Shown here piece by piece: positions 1 to 12,254 of a stretch of 64,000 bases of DNA. The stretch is taken from positions 30,704,233 through 30,768,232 of the forward strand of contig JARWIR010000002.1 of the NCBI GenBank assembly GCA_029959085.1, written 5' to 3'. The notes under the pieces were generated by a model. The model worked only from the letters and a program-made list of their open reading frames with translations, did no database searches and was not told the origin of the DNA. Source of the DNA: Nemophila menziesii. Lineage: Eukaryota > Streptophyta > Magnoliopsida > Boraginales > Hydrophyllaceae. Each line of letters opens with the position of its first letter. Position 1 is the stretch's first letter. Both the position numbers and the translations under genes were made by a program.

Positions 1-299
1 TACTATCATCGGTATGTAATTACTAATATGACATTGTTTACCTTTTCTATTTTCATTGATAGAGTACTAGGACACATAAGAAGATTAGAGCTTATTCTCT
101 CATCTATTTTGAGTGTTAATGACATTAAAGTCTGACATGTAAAAGCGTTCACATCTCTTCTTGATGTATATTTATTTAGACAGGGACTATAGAAATTCAG
201 ACATTCTCAATGAATCATAACATAAAGAATAGAGCTCGCATTTCACATACCTTTCGCATCAACAAAGATTTGAAAGATAACAACTCCTTAATTTTGACA

Positions 300-870
300 A
301 ATCACGTGTCATTCCTAACTTGTAGGATATCATCTACATAGAGAATAAATTCATAAACTTCCCTTGTGGAACTTTTGATATGTAGACAAAGTGATATTCA
401 CATATCATTTCAAAAAAAATTATTGAAATGACTCGTGAATCTCAAAAAAAATCACTGCCTTTGGGCTTGTTTGAGACCATAGATTGTCTTATTCAATCTA
501 CACATTGTATATTCTTGGTCTTTAACATCATATCCTAAATATTGTTCCAATGAATTTACCCTATTCTTTTATTCTCCACTGAGAAAAATAGTTTTGAAAT
601 CCTCTAGTGCAAATCATAATCAAGATGCACCACAACAGCTAGTATATAACCAAATGAGGTAAATCTCTTAACTATAGGAAAAATGTTTATTCCAAAAAAA
701 ATTTATTCCATATAATATAGCCTTTTTGCCATTAGATAAGATTCGTACCTCTCAAATGAAGTGTCTAGTTTACTTCTCATTTCAAGAATCTATTTATTCT
801 CAATCACTTTGTGTCCTTCGCAAGATCAACCAACTTTTTAAATTGATTGCTCTTCATTGGCTCCATCTTT
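300..870 (-). pseudogene. copia reverse transcriptase remnant
   Basis: Minus-strand frames give three landmarks of copia RT in the right order: around 780-870 a stretch reading like the N-terminal 'N..W.LVDL' block, near 465-485 the motif TIYGLKQA, and near 320-345 FILYVDDIL, the catalytic YVDD box. A stop follows soon after YVDD and the landmarks fall in different frames, so no functional enzyme is encoded. RT would copy element RNA into cDNA in virus-like particles. The match is by motif only, and the lineage within copia is not resolved. Confidence 0.75.
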
Positions 871-1289
871 CCTAGTAGGATATGAAGAGTTCATGTACTC
901 TCTGAGGTTCTTCTTTGTCTTATGGACAAATCATACAGATTTATCCATGGATCTTAAATCGACAAAAAAAATATCCCTCGATGACTCCCTCTAGGTGAAG
1001 TTATTGTGAAACAGATTCATTATGTGATGTAATAATTTCTTTCGAGTCAAATTCGAGGCAATCTTGCCTTCCTCGTGCATGTGGTACCTTATCTAGTAAC
1101 ACGTTTAATTGCATACATCTTCATCAACCTCATTTAATTCATGTAAAATGAGATTTTCAATAACCACACTTTTATTTAGGAAAAACATTACTATCCAAAT
1201 GAAATATCGTGTAACTCAGTCTTAACAAATTCCATCATCAGGTTCAACCTTGAACACATATCCTTTAGAGTCTTTGAACATCTTCTAAA

Positions 1290-1900
1290 GAAATCATTCT
1301 TACCTTTTTGTGATCCAACTTTCCATACTCATTGGATAAGTCACAAACATACCAACCCCCAGGAGATCAAGTATGAAAGGGGATATTTCTTTTGTCCATA
1401 GTTCGTAAGGAGTTGATGGATGTAACTTTGTGGGTACACGAATAAGTATATGAGTAGCAATAAAAACTAATCTTCCAAACATATATTGAGAGATTAATTT
1501 GAGCAATCATACACCTTAATCAGGAGAGTTACATTCCTCCTTTTACCTACTATTCCATGTCATGGCATGTGAAAAAATCATAAGCTTATTTATGATCCCA
1601 TTCTCATCACACCCTTCTTTAAAATCCCTCAAATAGATTTTTTTTTTATCACGGTTTCTTCTCAAGGTTTTACCCTTCCTCTCTATCTGATTCTCGATTT
1701 TCTAATTAACAAATTTGTGAAGCATCTTAGTGCTTCTGATAATCTGATAGATATAACTAAACCGTGTGAAATCATTTATAAGGTGATGAAATAGTATACC
1801 CCACATTTTGTTAATTAACGAGTCTACATACGTTAGCATGAATCAATTCCAACGGATATTGAAATGAAGCTTTCAAAAAAATCATATTACTTTCATTACT
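1290..1900 (-). pseudogene. copia integrase remnant
   Basis: Near 1850 the minus strand reads LELIHANVC, the start of the copia integrase catalytic core (usual form LELIHTDVCGP). Around 1700-1760 an EALRCF-like segment matches the core region that follows. At 1300-1506 an open frame contains RVPTKLHPSTPYELW, the conserved block near the end of the copia core domain. The catalytic triad is not intact: the first Asp is replaced (HANVC) and frames shift between blocks. Integrase would insert the cDNA into the genome. Confidence 0.72.
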
Positions 1901-2379
1901 AGGCAGTATCCACAGTTTGGCCAAATGATTTCATCAAGTGAATACAATGAATATCATTCACCAATAATGTGGTTCAGGACATAACTATTATGACATAGTC
2001 AATATTTCATAAAATCTTCTAATATCTTTAGTAATATAAAAGACATTCATAGAAAATCAACTACTGCTAATATAATAGTTCTTGTAGTCAACCTTTTCCA
2101 AATACCAAAGAACCATTTGTTCTAAAGATAGTTTCATATTATGTATAACACTTATTCTTTGTCATGAATATGGGTACTAAATTTAATCCTATAAGAACGA
2201 TGATTGAGACCAAATTGTACCAAAAATATGTACACCTGAGATATCATGTAGATACAAGGTTTGACCACTTTGCAAGCTCAACTACTTGTGTCAAACCATT
2301 GACTTCAACATTATTGTTGTCATCTACATATATCCATCTTATACCAACTAAAATTTTTATTCATGGTACACTATATAGA

Positions 2380-2450
2380 TCTCTCAATCTCTTGTCACAA
2401 GGTCTATTGATCCTAAGTCCATAATCCACATAGGAAAAGATCAAATTAGC
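2380..2450 (-). pseudogene. copia aspartic protease remnant (active-site segment)
   Basis: The minus strand reads WIMDLGSIDLVTRD at about 2390-2431. It matches the copia protease start W(I/V)(L/I/M)DSGA..H, with the catalytic Asp present and D-L-G in place of D-S-G. It lies 5' of the integrase pieces, as copia gene order requires. Flanking frames are interrupted, so only the active-site segment can be supported. Confidence 0.55.
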
Positions 2451-4625
2451 AACACTGTGCTAGCAATAGATGAAAAAGAAAATCATAAGAAAAAGATAAT
2501 GCTACCATCTTGAGCTCTTAAGCTAAGTGACACAACTTGTCATAGATGTAGTATCTCATCTTACTCTTTTAATCCTTATGATCATACTCTATTTCCTTGT
2601 GACTAATTATCTGGATCTTCTTAGAGCCAGATATATCACCCTTTTTCTTTCAATCCTCTTGCTCTACACTGCAATTCTGTATGAGAGCTAGACTCAGCAA
2701 TATATGTTCAAGTATGAAGTCAAGAAACCTCAAATATACTCATTCCTGAGTACAACACAAGTAGCATCATCAAATGTATTGATGTTATTACGAGTCACTC
2801 ACTTTCTAATACTCTCAACTAATTGAAAGAGATTGATGATTACTTGAATTTGTTGTTCTTAATTGAGGATATCACCAGATGTCTAGACTGTCCTAGTCAC
2901 TTTAAAACATCACCCTTAGATGTATTAAATGACATGACTAGGTGTCCTTTTATGAGTATAATCGTTCATGTCTTCTAACGCAACATCGACATGGTAGTAT
3001 CCTTGATCATCTCCTTAAGAGTATACACACATATCATAAGTGGTAGGATACTTGTGATACTCATAAACTAATCCATCCATATAACTTATCAATATTTCTC
3101 AAATAATAGAGTCTTTATACCTCAAAAAACTTGATAAGTCCATATGCTTCTCATGTGATGAATTGGAAGCCTTCCTCAAGCTCAAGCATCACATTATTAA
3201 CAACCTCAAATTCTAGTACTCAATGTAATTCGAGTTCTCTTAAGGTATAGTTATATCACCATTCATCTTTGTTCTTCTTTAAAAGTCTAAAAGATGTTAC
3301 TCATAGCCATTTCTAGTATATCTAGAGACTTTCATTAATATATATAAAATATATTCAATGATACTATTGTCTCCAAATGCAAATTGAACTCGTAAATAGA
3401 AAACAAAAGAAGTGAAACAGAAAGTTCACTATGTTCCCAATCATGAATCACCATACTTTTGTTTATCTATTTATAATTCAATTTCATCAAGACAAAATAC
3501 TAAGTTCTCTACAGAACTCCCACTATTCCAATACAATCAATTAAGATGGAATACACTAGACCCGTATGATTTAGTGGTTATGGAGTCAAACTTATCCATA
3601 AAATAACCCAACTTTGAATATATATATATATATATGCAGAAAAATATCATATAAACTAACAAGTTATGTATCAAACACATTAAGATACACAAATCAACTC
3701 ATAAAAAATTTATCTAGAGTTTCACATATATCGGGTTATATGAAAGTATGGTCAACTTATTCTATACACAAAAATCAAGTTCATGTTTAGCATAATAAGA
3801 TCATAAGTACACATACTTATAAGTAAGACATATAGGCATATATATCAAATATTTAACTCATTGGTCAAACTACATCACTATCATATATAAGTCTTGGGTA
3901 AAAATTGATTTTCTTTTATTTCTAATAAGTCAAAAAGGAAATATATTAATAATGGAACTAATGGTGAACATGAACGATATATATGATTTATTGGTATACA
4001 GATTCTCAACAAAGAATAGATACGAATTAACATCTCCTTGTAAATTCGTTTTTCTTTCTTCTAATCTTACAACTTGACCAAAAATCAGCATGGCCTATTG
4101 GTTTGAATATAAATTTCCTGCCTCGTTTCAAATCACAAAACCATTATAATTATAAAGGTTTCTTTAATTTTCAGAAACAGATCTGTCATTGCAACAAGTA
4201 AAGTCATTGCGCTTTTAGATACACAAGTAAAAGAAGTGCAGCGGAATGGCAGTTCATGCTGGACCAGTAGGTCGCCTGTTCGACCCGCGGTAGTTACTTT
4301 AACGCTGATTTTTTATTTTTTTTATTTTTATACAGCAGAATGCCAAAACGACGTCGTTCCGACCGTCTTCCTCACCAGTCCAGAAAAAAACCGAAAATAC
4401 ACCATTAAAACCTTTAAAAATCATATCTTATTCATTTCAACTCCAAAATTAACGAAATTTTCACCACTACGTTCCTTATTTCGAATAGAATACAAATCTA
4501 TACATTTATTTAATTTTAAGACTATCAAAAAATCTCAGAAAATTAAATACATTATAGATCTAGTACATAGACATGTATTAAACATCTACGGCATGAAAAA
4601 GCATTTCACAAAGACAAGAACCATC

Positions 4626-4637
4626 GCTCTGATACCA
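4626..4637 (-). other. Primer-binding site of C1 (initiator tRNA-Met type)
   Basis: Minus-strand TGGTATCAGAGC is the classical plant copia primer-binding site, complementary to the 3' end of initiator tRNA-Met. It lies three bases inside the LTR edge at 4641 and fixes the element's orientation. Confidence 0.85.
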
Positions 4638-4640
4638 TTT

Positions 4641-5009
4641 TGTAAGAAAATTTAAAGGGTTCTAGACAAACCTTTTAGGCGGAATTAAGAATCGAAATGC
4701 TCCGGTATTGAATCCACTTACATATCGAAGAAGATTGTTATTCCACAACCTAAATGCCGCTGAATCTTCTATTATATGTTGAATAGATTTTTGAGAGAAT
4801 TTGTAATAGTTTTGTTTCTCTCAAGCATAAGGCAGAGAAGAAAGAAGCGTATATAAAAATTTGTGTCTGATCTATATAAAAGAAATAACTTCCATGAAGT
4901 TATTTATATACTAGTTATTAATGTAATAACTACCACAATTTTGGGCTAGGCTAACCCATCATGGGCACCACAATATGGGCCAGGCCCAAACCAATTTCTT
5001 TCACAAACA
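4641..5009 (-). repeat. 5' LTR of copia element C1
   Basis: Bounded on the plus strand by TG at 4641 and CA at 5008-5009, directly outside the initiator-Met primer-binding site. At 369 bp it has a normal length for a copia LTR. The element-sense start TGTTTGTGAAAG is an ordinary TG-initial LTR end. The outer edge is inferred from the TG...CA rule because the partner LTR is outside the window. Confidence 0.6.
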
Positions 5010-5059
5010 TAGGCGGTTAATTTCTCATTGGTAATCTATTATATACCCTGGCGAGTGAT

Positions 5060-5420
5060 AATTTGAAGGGTCGGATTTGTCGTTGTGCAAGGCTGAATTT
5101 GTGCATAATCATGTGATTTATCGAAGTATGTGTTTTATTCATTTTCATGTGGTTCATGAGATGATTACTCGTGATCCCTTTGAACTACTTTTGGCACCAA
5201 ATCCATCTCTTCCTGATGACACCATTGCTATTTTTGCTAATCTGCAGATATTCATGCTCAAACTCAAGAATATCTCATTGTCGCAGCTGCCAAATGGTAG
5301 CACGCTGTTGATTTGACCTTCACCATGTTAAGTTCAAGGTTGGGGACTTTGTATACTTTTTATAACCAAGGAACACTATCATGTTGATGTCTTCTTACTT
5401 GGAGTGATTTATTATGCACT
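5060..5420 (+). pseudogene. Ty3/gypsy chromovirus-like integrase C-terminus, relic
   Basis: The plus strand reads a decayed version of the chromoviral integrase end: AEFVHNHVIYRS, a core-end block usually seen as AEFAYN, then DPFELL and a proline-rich APNPSLPDD. After a frame change comes KFKVGDFVYTF, the V-G-D-x-V start of the integrase C-terminal domain. No LTR, PBS or other pol domain of the same element was found. The fragment is cut on both sides by C1 (left) and A1 (right) and is probably the oldest layer here. Assignment to chromoviruses rather than another gypsy group is tentative. Confidence 0.6.
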
Positions 5421-5554
5421 TGAGATATCATTTCTTATACAACTTTGGTTAGAAAGATGCTGCTTTAGAGGAAATACACTCAATTATAGTTTTGGGATAG
5501 AACGAGTCGTTATTCTTGTTTTTGGGGGTTTCTGTAATGTATTTACTATACATG

Positions 5555-7100
5555 TAGTGGTTCCTGGGGTGTTATAAAATTAAGCAATAAAATAGAGGAT
5601 CCACAGACCGCAACCGTACGGATCGTTCAAGTAATAAACCGATAATCGAGTCTTTGTTCTCAGGGAGGGATAGTTATAACTCTGATATTAATCAACTGAG
5701 TATATATAATTTATTAAAACAGAAAAGTAAAATATATTTGTTTTGGTTTTGAAATTAATCTTAAGGATGTAATAAATTAAATTACTGCATAAAATGTTTA
5801 ACTGAAAAAAATGTTTAACTGAAAAAAATGCTAAAATTAAATAGATGTAGACGCAAGGATGAGAGTCCAATTAATGTTTCTATTTAAGGGCTAAGATGGT
5901 ATTTAAATACTAGTTGGGACTTTAATATCTCCTAACCCCTTGTCGGGTGGACCTAGGAGTTCTATGGTAAGACTAACCCCTCTAAGGTAGTAAGTTCACT
6001 TACGGATGTGGAAGTTCTTTACCTCTTTGGGTATGTGATTAGTCAAGCTTGTCGGTCAATAACGGATATCACATGGATATTACCTATTTCTGTAATCATA
6101 CACACTTGTTGGATGATCACTTCGCCACTAAAGTGAATAGCCCAATTGCTAAAACCTATTTCTAGTTGTGCGGAAAAGAAATAGTAAATAAGCGTAAAAT
6201 AATATCCAATATAATATACCCAACTTAGATTAAATTATAAATCCCGAATTCAGAAACATAAATTAATTAAACTAGGGCTTCAACTCATTTATTGCGATTC
6301 TCAAGTACTAAGAAATCCCATGTTCGAATTAAAAACTGAAAATAAATAAATAACATTCATCATTCTGAATTACATAAAAGAAATGAATAACCTAAGGATT
6401 GGATTGGCTGTTGTTGGAAGAATGAAAATTCTCCAGGTCTAGCTTTCTACTCTGTCTTTTTGCTTTGACTTGAAAATAATGAAGCGTGGAATAGATTCTA
6501 ATGAAGTGTATTTAAACCGGAAGTCTAAAAGCCTATTAATAATTCTCCGGATTGGACTTTTACTTATGAATAATAAGTCAAAAGATAAAAACCCTAAGTC
6601 CATCTTTAAGAATCCCGTAACTGTTGTACAGCCTGTAGTAAAACGACCGTAACTTTTGCGTCTCATATCCAAATCACCTCATTCCAGCCCTCAAATCTTA
6701 CTAACTCAAAGACAAAACTTTCCCATTCAAATTTATAGGCCAGAATCATTGCCGACGTGGCTCGAAATCAGAAATTAGTAACAGCTTTCCAGGTTTTCAT
6801 CTCTTTTAGTCAACTTTTCGGGTAATATTTTCTTACTTTTGACTCCTCCGCTTGATCTAAGACTTTAATTCTGACTTCTCCTCCTTGTCTTGGTGCTCCA
6901 AAGCATCAATGGACCTAAGAACTTTATACTAAAAACAAACAGATTGACACACAAAAGCCCTAAGAATGCAAATAACATAATTCCAAGGGGAGAAAGTGTA
7001 ATATGACGAAATACGCATGAAAGTCTATCAAATAAGTCTAATATTCACCTAAAATGATGTCTCATATGGGCATATATTTAGAACAAAACGGAAGATATCA
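5555..7100 (-). repeat. 3' LTR of A1
   Basis: Plus-strand start tagtggttcctgggg matches the 5' LTR start tggtggttcctaggg with one change in the terminal TGG. The end gaagatatca is a decayed form of the family end ggagacatca. Length 1546 bp. It aligns by eye with 16957-17580 and 19590-20304, the two surviving parts of the 5' LTR. Confidence 0.85.
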
Positions 7101-7118
7101 AGATCCCAAACTCAAACC
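7101..7118 (-). other. Polypurine tract of A1
   Basis: Element sense GGTTTGAGTTTGGGATCT abuts the first base of the 3' LTR. The same GAGTTTGGGG-type sequence adjoins the 3' LTR of A4, A5, A8 and A9. It should prime plus-strand DNA synthesis. Confidence 0.7.
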
Positions 7119-8640
7119 TTTTTTGTCCCGACAAAGTAAAATAAAAACAAAGGCCTTGGGTGAAACACAAAAATGCAAAGTCTAGTGAATAATACCCAAA
7201 GCATAACTTAAAAAAAAATCTCATATAGTATGACGTATGAGTTAATATACACATACACATGTCATGTAAAAATTAAACACAAATAATATCAATCCAAAAT
7301 TAATTTCACAATGCTAGAAGGTTACACTTACTAATTATCTCAAGATGGTGGCTATAGGGTGTTCATCGATCCTTACTCATTTCAAACGCTCCACTTAGCT
7401 TACTCCCTATTAGCTGAATTATAAATCCACTATGTATCTAGGAATCAAGAGGACTTTATGGTTTTAGCATAGGCTTAGGGACGGTATGGTATGTATATTT
7501 GGTAAATTTGAAGTGAGCTTTTGGCTCTCTCTTCACTTACCATCAACAAGTTGTCCAAGAACTTGAGATTACACTCAAATATGTTCTCACTCAACCCATT
7601 TGACGCACTAATTTAGCATCGCCAAATTCACCCAACTAAAGATGATTTCTAAACTTCCACTTTGCTGATTACTTTATTCTTTCACACACACACATATATA
7701 TATATATATAATTTTTTTTCTTTTTCATTCTTTTTTTTTGTATAAGATATCCATGAGCATCATTTTGATGTGAATGGTCATGTCTCTCATATTTTTTCTT
7801 TTCTTTTCTCTCATTTTTTTCAAAGACCCCGGCAAAGAGTTACAATTAATATATCATCACAATTGCACATAAATACAAACACATAAAAATCCCTCCCAAT
7901 GTAATTTCCCAATAATGAAACCCACCACCCAAAACTCAAACTCAAGACATGAAGTCTCAGGATCGTGATTCAAGTGCGGGTCATATGGAAAACTAAGGGG
8001 ATATGGCTTATATCGTGGCGACAAAATGAAGGCTTGAAGGCTAAAAATGGGGCTAAGAAGGATAATATTAAATTATAGGATAGAAAGCTAAAAAGTCTCA
8101 AATGGCTATCAAAGAACCGCCTCTATCATTTTATTAGTTACATAGCTTGCTTCTAGTTCATAACTAAGTGGATTCTCTACTCATTTAGATCTCACGTTCT
8201 ACAAACCACTCATTTTCTTTAAGTACAAGTTTACTTCTTCTGCATTGTTCATTAATTTTATCTATCAATTACCTAATATTTGCATGCAATCAAAGTGCGT
8301 TGTATACTAACTCATAACATCTACTATTTTCTATCATATATTTATAAAAACATTCTTAATGGGGACATTTAATATACTCTACAGTAAAACGCAACCCTTA
8401 AATTGAATTTATTGAAAGAAGTAAAACAAATAACACATAAAATTGGGATGAGTCAACGAACTCCATCCCAAACTCAAAAATGAGTCGTGTCGCCACGCAC
8501 AGAAAAGACTCAATAAAGCAATTAAGCTATTATACACTATTAAATAAGAAAAGGATAAGGAAACGTATCTTAACCAACACTAGGCTGGTTTGCACTGTTG
8601 CGTTTAGGTTGGGCTCCTTTCTTAAGCATTGTGTAAGTGG
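7119..8640 (-). other. 3' noncoding domain of A1
   Basis: About 1.5 kb between the third ORF and the PPT with no coding potential. It is nevertheless recognisably shared with A2, A4, A5, A6 and A9. The most conserved point is GGCTTAGGGACGGTATG (7472-7488), followed by a segment containing GTGAGCTTTTGGCTCTC. A second PPT-like tract lies at 7926-7946 and a hairpin at 8482-8500. A CA/TA microsatellite occupies about 7684-7712. Possible roles are RNA packaging, dimerisation or 3' processing, none of them shown. Confidence 0.6.
8482..8500 (-). other. Conserved hairpin 3' of the third ORF (decayed copy, A1)
   Basis: Element sense GTGCGTGGCGACACGACTC. The right arm CACGACTC is intact and the left arm is damaged compared with GAGTCGTG in A4. 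A PPT-like tract follows at 8466-8476. Confidence 0.5.
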
Positions 8641-8655
8641 CATGTTGTGAATTGC

Positions 8656-9899
8656 TCACCCTAAGTAGCATGTTTTGCATAAGCACCAAATTTTTGTGAC
8701 TTTTCCTAAAGCAGTTAACACCTCTTCATGCCTCTCCTCTAAAGTTTTCATTCTTTCAATTACCTCATGATCTTTGGCAACCCTTGTCTTACGTTTCGGA
8801 GGTCTAGATTTGTTTTCTTCTCCAAATGGCTTGTCTAACTCCATACCGTTTTTCTTGGCCTCATCGTGAATATTCGCAATTGCAATCGATTTGATATTTT
8901 TACCTTTTCCTACTGGTTCATCCTTAATGTTCCCGAGTGGCACATTTGCTTTCGTACAGATCTTCGTGATAGTACACGGGAACTTGAGCTTGCGTTGATC
9001 AATGGGAGATTTTACATAAATCATGACGGAGTTATAAATAACGCGAGCTACATCAATCTCCTTCTTCTCAATAATGCATCTAATGAAGATGATTTGCTCA
9101 CGTGTTACCTCGAATATGTGGGAATTTCCAAAGAAGGTAGGAATAATGAAACGGGACCATGCCCTAGAACGTGGTAACAAATCACTACTAAATACCTAAC
9201 CTTCATATCTAGCACCTTTGGGGATGGGTTGTATCCCGTGAATCAGAACATGTTTGTAAAATGACTCCCATTCGAATGCTGGATCATTAAGTTTCTCAAG
9301 GTATTTGCAAGGACCCTTCAAGTTTGATAAATTAGATGTTTCGCGAATTCGCTCAACTAAGAAAAGGACAATGTTCTTATGGACTTCAATTGCATTACCT
9401 TTCGCTAAGACCAACTCTTCATAAAATTCTCGAACCAAGGCTGGGATGTAAACCAATTCTCTCTTTCTCAACTCTTTCCATCCAAACTCATCACATAACA
9501 CAACACTGTGTAATCTTTGAATTCACCGTCTATTATATTCATCGGGAATCCTTTCTCAACACCAAAAAGTAAACTAGCAAACCGCTCACGAACTTGATCT
9601 TTCCAACTCACGAATAGCTTCTTAGGATTACTTTTCACTGCCACTGTTTTTCTTCTCACAAAGCGTTTTTCAATAACGGTTTCTTCAACTTCTTTTTCTT
9701 CTAAGTTAGGCTTTTTAGGAGTAGCCTCACTTGGGTTCTCTTTCCTCTTCATTGTGTTCTTGACTACTCCAACCTTAGGCTTAGAACTCGAATCCGGAAT
9801 CTCAATATCTTTCTCTGGAGTAGCCCCAAGAGTATTTCTAGTGTTGGGGTTACTTCGTGGTCTCCGATTGTAGCACAAGGAACCAGTTCTGTTTGTCAT
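8656..9899 (-). pseudogene. A1 third ORF (env position), plant transposon protein PF20167-like
   Basis: This ORF sits between IN and the 3' LTR, where Athila elements carry an extra gene. It starts MTNRTG (ATG at 9899) and has a Lys/Glu-rich leader with VKSNPKKLF. Then come ALVREFYEELV, a typical block of the 'putative plant transposon protein' family (PF20167, from memory), and RAWSRFI plus a block reading EIDVARVIY. The end is basic (PPKRKTR, possible nuclear signal) with a short coiled-coil tail. No signal peptide or membrane segment is visible, so it is not an obvious envelope glycoprotein. It is broken by a frameshift near 9490 and a TAG at 9196-9198. Its function is unknown. Confidence 0.65.
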
Positions 9900-10301
9900 C
9901 TCGATGAACCACAAACTCAAAACTTCAAAAAGTAAAAAACTAGAGATAAGTTTTGAACTTTGATGTTTTTAGGATATAGAAAGAATGTTTATGGTGTTAT
10001 ATGAGATGGGTAATGGTTATGTAATGGATTAGGAGAGGTTTATTGGGTAAGATTAAAGCTTTGATGAAGAAGAATTTAGGATTAAGGTAAAGATTTCTTG
10101 GTGATTTTCAAAGTATTTGATGTTATTTATGTGTTGGGAATGGATTAGAGGGAAGAATTTGTGATGTTTGGGTGTTTTAATGGTGTTTTGCAGGTATTTA
10201 ATGAGCTTTGGTTCGTTTAAAATAGTGTCTTGTGTGAGAGACTTTGTTAAAAAGGAAGAAAATTGGCTTCTACAAGGTTTAGGTTAAAAATCGCTGCTCT
10301 G

Positions 10302-10643
10302 ACTGGCTAACCGGTGAAACCTCGTTTCCCTTTTCCTTAGCACGCAAACCTTTGTGTCCATGAATTAATTAAAATCACTTTTCGCTGAGAGCTGGACCGA
10401 CATACCGGTCGCAAGTGTCAAATTTCGCTGACGCAATATGAAGCTGCGTTTTGTTAACCAACATACAGTAGGTTCGCGCTGTAATGAATCGGGTTGATCG
10501 GCATGCCGGTTAGGTGACCCGTTAGCCGGTTAGCCGGTTGGGTGACTTGATTTTTTGATGACGCAATATGAAGTTGCGTTTACTTGGTCAACAAACAAAG
10601 AGTTGGCGTTGTGATGAACCCCCTTGTCCGGCTAGCCGGTCTG
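10302..10643 (-). repeat. CG-rich palindrome array of A1 (class I)
   Basis: At least five near-palindromic sites lie in 340 bp of otherwise AT-rich DNA: CTAACCGGT (10304), GACATACCGGTC (10399), CGGCATGCCGGTT (10500), TTAGCCGGTTAGCCGGTT (10522) and CCGGCTAGCCGGT (10628). Two copies of an inverted ACGCAA...TGCGT element alternate with them (about 10430 and 10560). The array lies 400 bp 5' of the third ORF and 3' of the integrase end. Comparable arrays occupy the same place in A4, A5, A6, A8 and A9. Confidence 0.75.
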
Positions 10644-10904
10644 AGTGATTCTTTTTTCACCACTTAGACACAAAAATACTCCATCCGACACCTGCTTAAC
10701 CCCAAACTCAAGGATTAAATACCTGAAATCATCAAAAACACTCCACCTTTCTCATTTCTTGAAAATTATACACTAAAACACATAAATTACTCTAATTTAC
10801 ACTAAAAATTTAAAAGACATGAAAGAAATAAACTAATATACAATTAAAGTGGCTTTTATTTAACGTCGTTAAGCTCGACGTGTTATCTCTCGCATCTATT
10901 CAAT

Positions 10905-12110
10905 TTAAAGGAGGTACATGACCTCCCCAGGATGTGGATCTTCCATGCGATTAGTATCTTCGCCTACATGATAAATCTTTAACCGATTCCCGTTCACCAT
11001 GAAGGTGCGTTGCTCGGCTGGGTTCTCAATTTCTATAGCTCCATGAGGCGTGACTTTGGTCACTACAAAAGGACAAGACCATTTCGATCTCAAATTACCC
11101 GGATAATTGCTAAACTTGGAGTTATACTTGAAGACCATCTATCCAAAATTATATTTCTTTTCACGAATGCGATTGTCATGTCATTTCTTTGTTTTTTATT
11201 TTTAAAGTTTAGCATTCTCATAGGCATGACATCAAACTCATTAAGTTCATTCAGTTTCATCATACGATTCTCACCGGCTAAGGTAGGATCCATATTCATC
11301 TCTGTTATCGCCCAATATGCACCAAATTCAAGTTCAAGAGGTAATTGACAAGCTTTACCATACACTACGCGATACGAAGATGCACCGACGGGTGTTTTAA
11401 ACGCAGTACGATATGCCCAAAACGTATCTTCTAATTTAAGACCAATCTTTGCGTGTGGGTCCAACAGTCTTCTCTAGAATGGATTTGATCTCTCGATTAG
11501 AGACCTCAGCTTGCCCATTTGCTTGTGGATGATAAGCAGTAGATACACGATGTCTCACCCCATACTTCTCCAAACCCGCCTTCAAGTATCTATTCACAAA
11601 ATGAGAACTCTATCACTAGTAATAACTCTAGGCGTACCATGTCTAGTGAAGATGTGTGATTTCAAGAACTTTATCACTACTCGCGAATCATTCATTGGTA
11701 GAGCTACAACCTCTACCCATTTAGACACGTAATTGACAACTAATAGGATGTGAAGATTTCCATTATATGGTACAAAGGGACCCATGAAATCGATAACCCA
11801 TACATCAAATATATCTACTTCAAGAACATTATTACGTGGCATTTCATTTCTCTTAGATATGTTACCGGAAAATTGGCATCTGTGGCATTCTTTTACATAT
11901 TTATGACAATATTTATGTAAAGTAGGCCAATAAAAATTGGATTGAAGTACCTTTGCAGCTGTACGATCACCTTTGAAATGTTCTCCATAGGGTGAATCAT
12001 GACAACTAGCAACTACCAATTGGATTTCACTCTCAGGTACGCATCTTCTTACCATTTGATCACTACATGTTTTGTAGCGGAAAGGATCCTCCCAAAAGAA
12101 TTGCTTTGCA
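10905..12110 (-). pseudogene. A1 integrase
   Basis: Athila-type integrase in several frames. At 11594-12055: a zinc-binding region with CHDSPYGEHF (His pair) and CHRC (Cys pair), then the core start IFDVWVIDFMGPF (first Asp) and GTPRVITSD (second Asp). At 11090-11464: the late core with AYRTAFKTPVGASSY and the block FGAYWAI. At 10905-11138: the C-terminal GPY/F-type module RSKWSCPFVVTKV, ending in a proline-rich tail. The third catalytic residue falls in the damaged stretch 11465-11594. Compared with the short GPF domains of A4, A5, A8 and A9, this one sits in a complete integrase. Confidence 0.82.
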
Positions 12111-12254
12111 CGGTGAATTAATCTCTTCCTCTCTTATGAGGTAGCTCCTTTAGGAAAATACCACTCACAATAAGATTCGCTATATATGCATACCAAGGAC
12201 TACCAGTTGTGTCTATCGAAAACAGACTCCATCAGGAAACTCTTCTCTAACCAA

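Larger units (their letters stand above)
1..5009 (-). mobile_element. Ty1/copia retrotransposon C1, decayed, 3' end outside the window
   Basis: Read on the minus strand, the region shows in copia order a 5' LTR (4641-5009), a primer-binding site for initiator tRNA-Met, a protease active site near 2415, integrase pieces between about 1300 and 1900, and reverse transcriptase pieces between about 300 and 870. RNase H and the 3' LTR would lie left of base 1. PR, then IN, then RT is diagnostic of Ty1/copia rather than Ty3/gypsy. The frames are full of stops, so it is a dead copy. No gag protein could be recognised between about 2500 and 4600; that stretch is AT-rich and holds no convincing coding signal on either strand. 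Confidence 0.75.

Noticed and set aside
4200..4330. tRNA-like or SINE-like stretch (TGTTCGACCCG resembles a B box, followed by a T-rich run)
   Set aside because: No convincing A box or cloverleaf, and no target duplication. It lies inside the internal region of the copia element.
4236..4655. 139-codon plus-strand open frame
   Set aside because: It overlaps the copia PBS and LTR edge on the opposite strand, has low-complexity composition and shows no domain.
8656..9899. Viral envelope glycoprotein
   Set aside because: Position fits the Athila env-like gene, but there is no signal peptide, membrane span or glycoprotein-like cysteine pattern. The blocks match a plant transposon protein family instead.
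10302..10643. CRISPR-like or satellite array
   Set aside because: Sites are palindromic and vary in spacing; there are no identical repeats with unique spacers and no tandem monomer.
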